DNA of 64,000 nt from NCBI RefSeq assembly GCF_011759375.1, contig NZ_JAARML010000002.1, positions 682,001-746,000 on the forward strand, read 5' to 3'. This document shows, piece by piece, positions 63,982 to 64,000 of this stretch; the stretch's first letter is position 1; every line of letters starts with the position of its first letter. Made by a program: the position numbers and the translations under genes. This stretch comes from Paraflavitalea devenefica (GTDB lineage Bacteria > Bacteroidota > Bacteroidia > Chitinophagales > Chitinophagaceae). Below the pieces are notes generated by a model. It did not search any database. It saw only the letters and a list, made by a program, of their open reading frames with translations, and was not told the origin of the DNA.

Positions 63982-64000
63982 TCAATTATTTTATGGATGC

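Overview
This window comes from a Bacteroidota chromosome and looks most like Chitinophagaceae. The evidence is a SusC/SusD pair, a hybrid two-component regulator, a PorP/SprF protein next to a giant adhesin with a type IX secretion (T9SS) type-B sorting domain, GLPGLI and DUF4202/DUF6642-type genes, several TonB-dependent receptors with a carboxypeptidase-like N-terminal domain, and promoters of the Bacteroidota type (TTTG, about 20 nt, TAnnTTTG). Family placement is by recognition only; no search was run.

Layout. 1-7.9 kb is housekeeping: a cut-off secreted protein, a PolX/PHP protein, a 29-residue lysine/alanine-rich peptide, rpmA-rplU, a GH3-family adenylating enzyme, dxr and rseP. 8-11.7 kb holds a DUF6055-type metallopeptidase, a gene of unknown function with a conserved leader, a candidate small RNA and a GNAT acetyltransferase. 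11.8-15.2 kb is a two-gene operon, a RecQ-type helicase fused to a phosphoribosyltransferase domain followed by a DprA-like protein, with a near-perfect promoter. It is the best candidate for an unusual system. 15.3-27.2 kb is a fructan utilisation locus: GH32, SusD, SusC, fructokinase, MFS sugar porter, and a divergent hybrid two-component regulator with a periplasmic sugar-binding sensor.

27.2-36.5 kb is a patchwork: hopJ plus two hopJ fragments, an ADP-ribosyltransferase-like protein with a 50-residue partner, a siderophore-type receptor, VOC and AraC genes, a fasciclin protein, a fragment of the tmRNA gene, an Omp85-like protein and the real tmRNA gene (ssrA). 36.5-47.4 kb holds a truncated paralogue of the 9.5 kb unknown gene with its leader, DUF4202, a TPR/outer-membrane pair, a Cys-containing secreted peptide with a GLPGLI protein and a TonB-receptor-like barrel, a caspase-like DUF6642 protein, an AraC regulator with an isocitrate-lyase-superfamily enzyme that share a promoter box, and PorP/SprF. 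47.4-52.8 kb is one 1803-residue Ig/PKD adhesin. After an exported Nif3-like protein, 54.2-64 kb is one long leftward haem/iron acquisition operon: two clear HmuY-type lipoproteins and one HmuY-like lipoprotein, a surface lipoprotein, an NHL-repeat lipoprotein, an S41 peptidase, a haem oxygenase and a TonB-dependent receptor.

Most genes lack a recognisable Shine-Dalgarno sequence, as expected for this phylum, so starts were chosen from signal peptides, family N-termini and promoter position.
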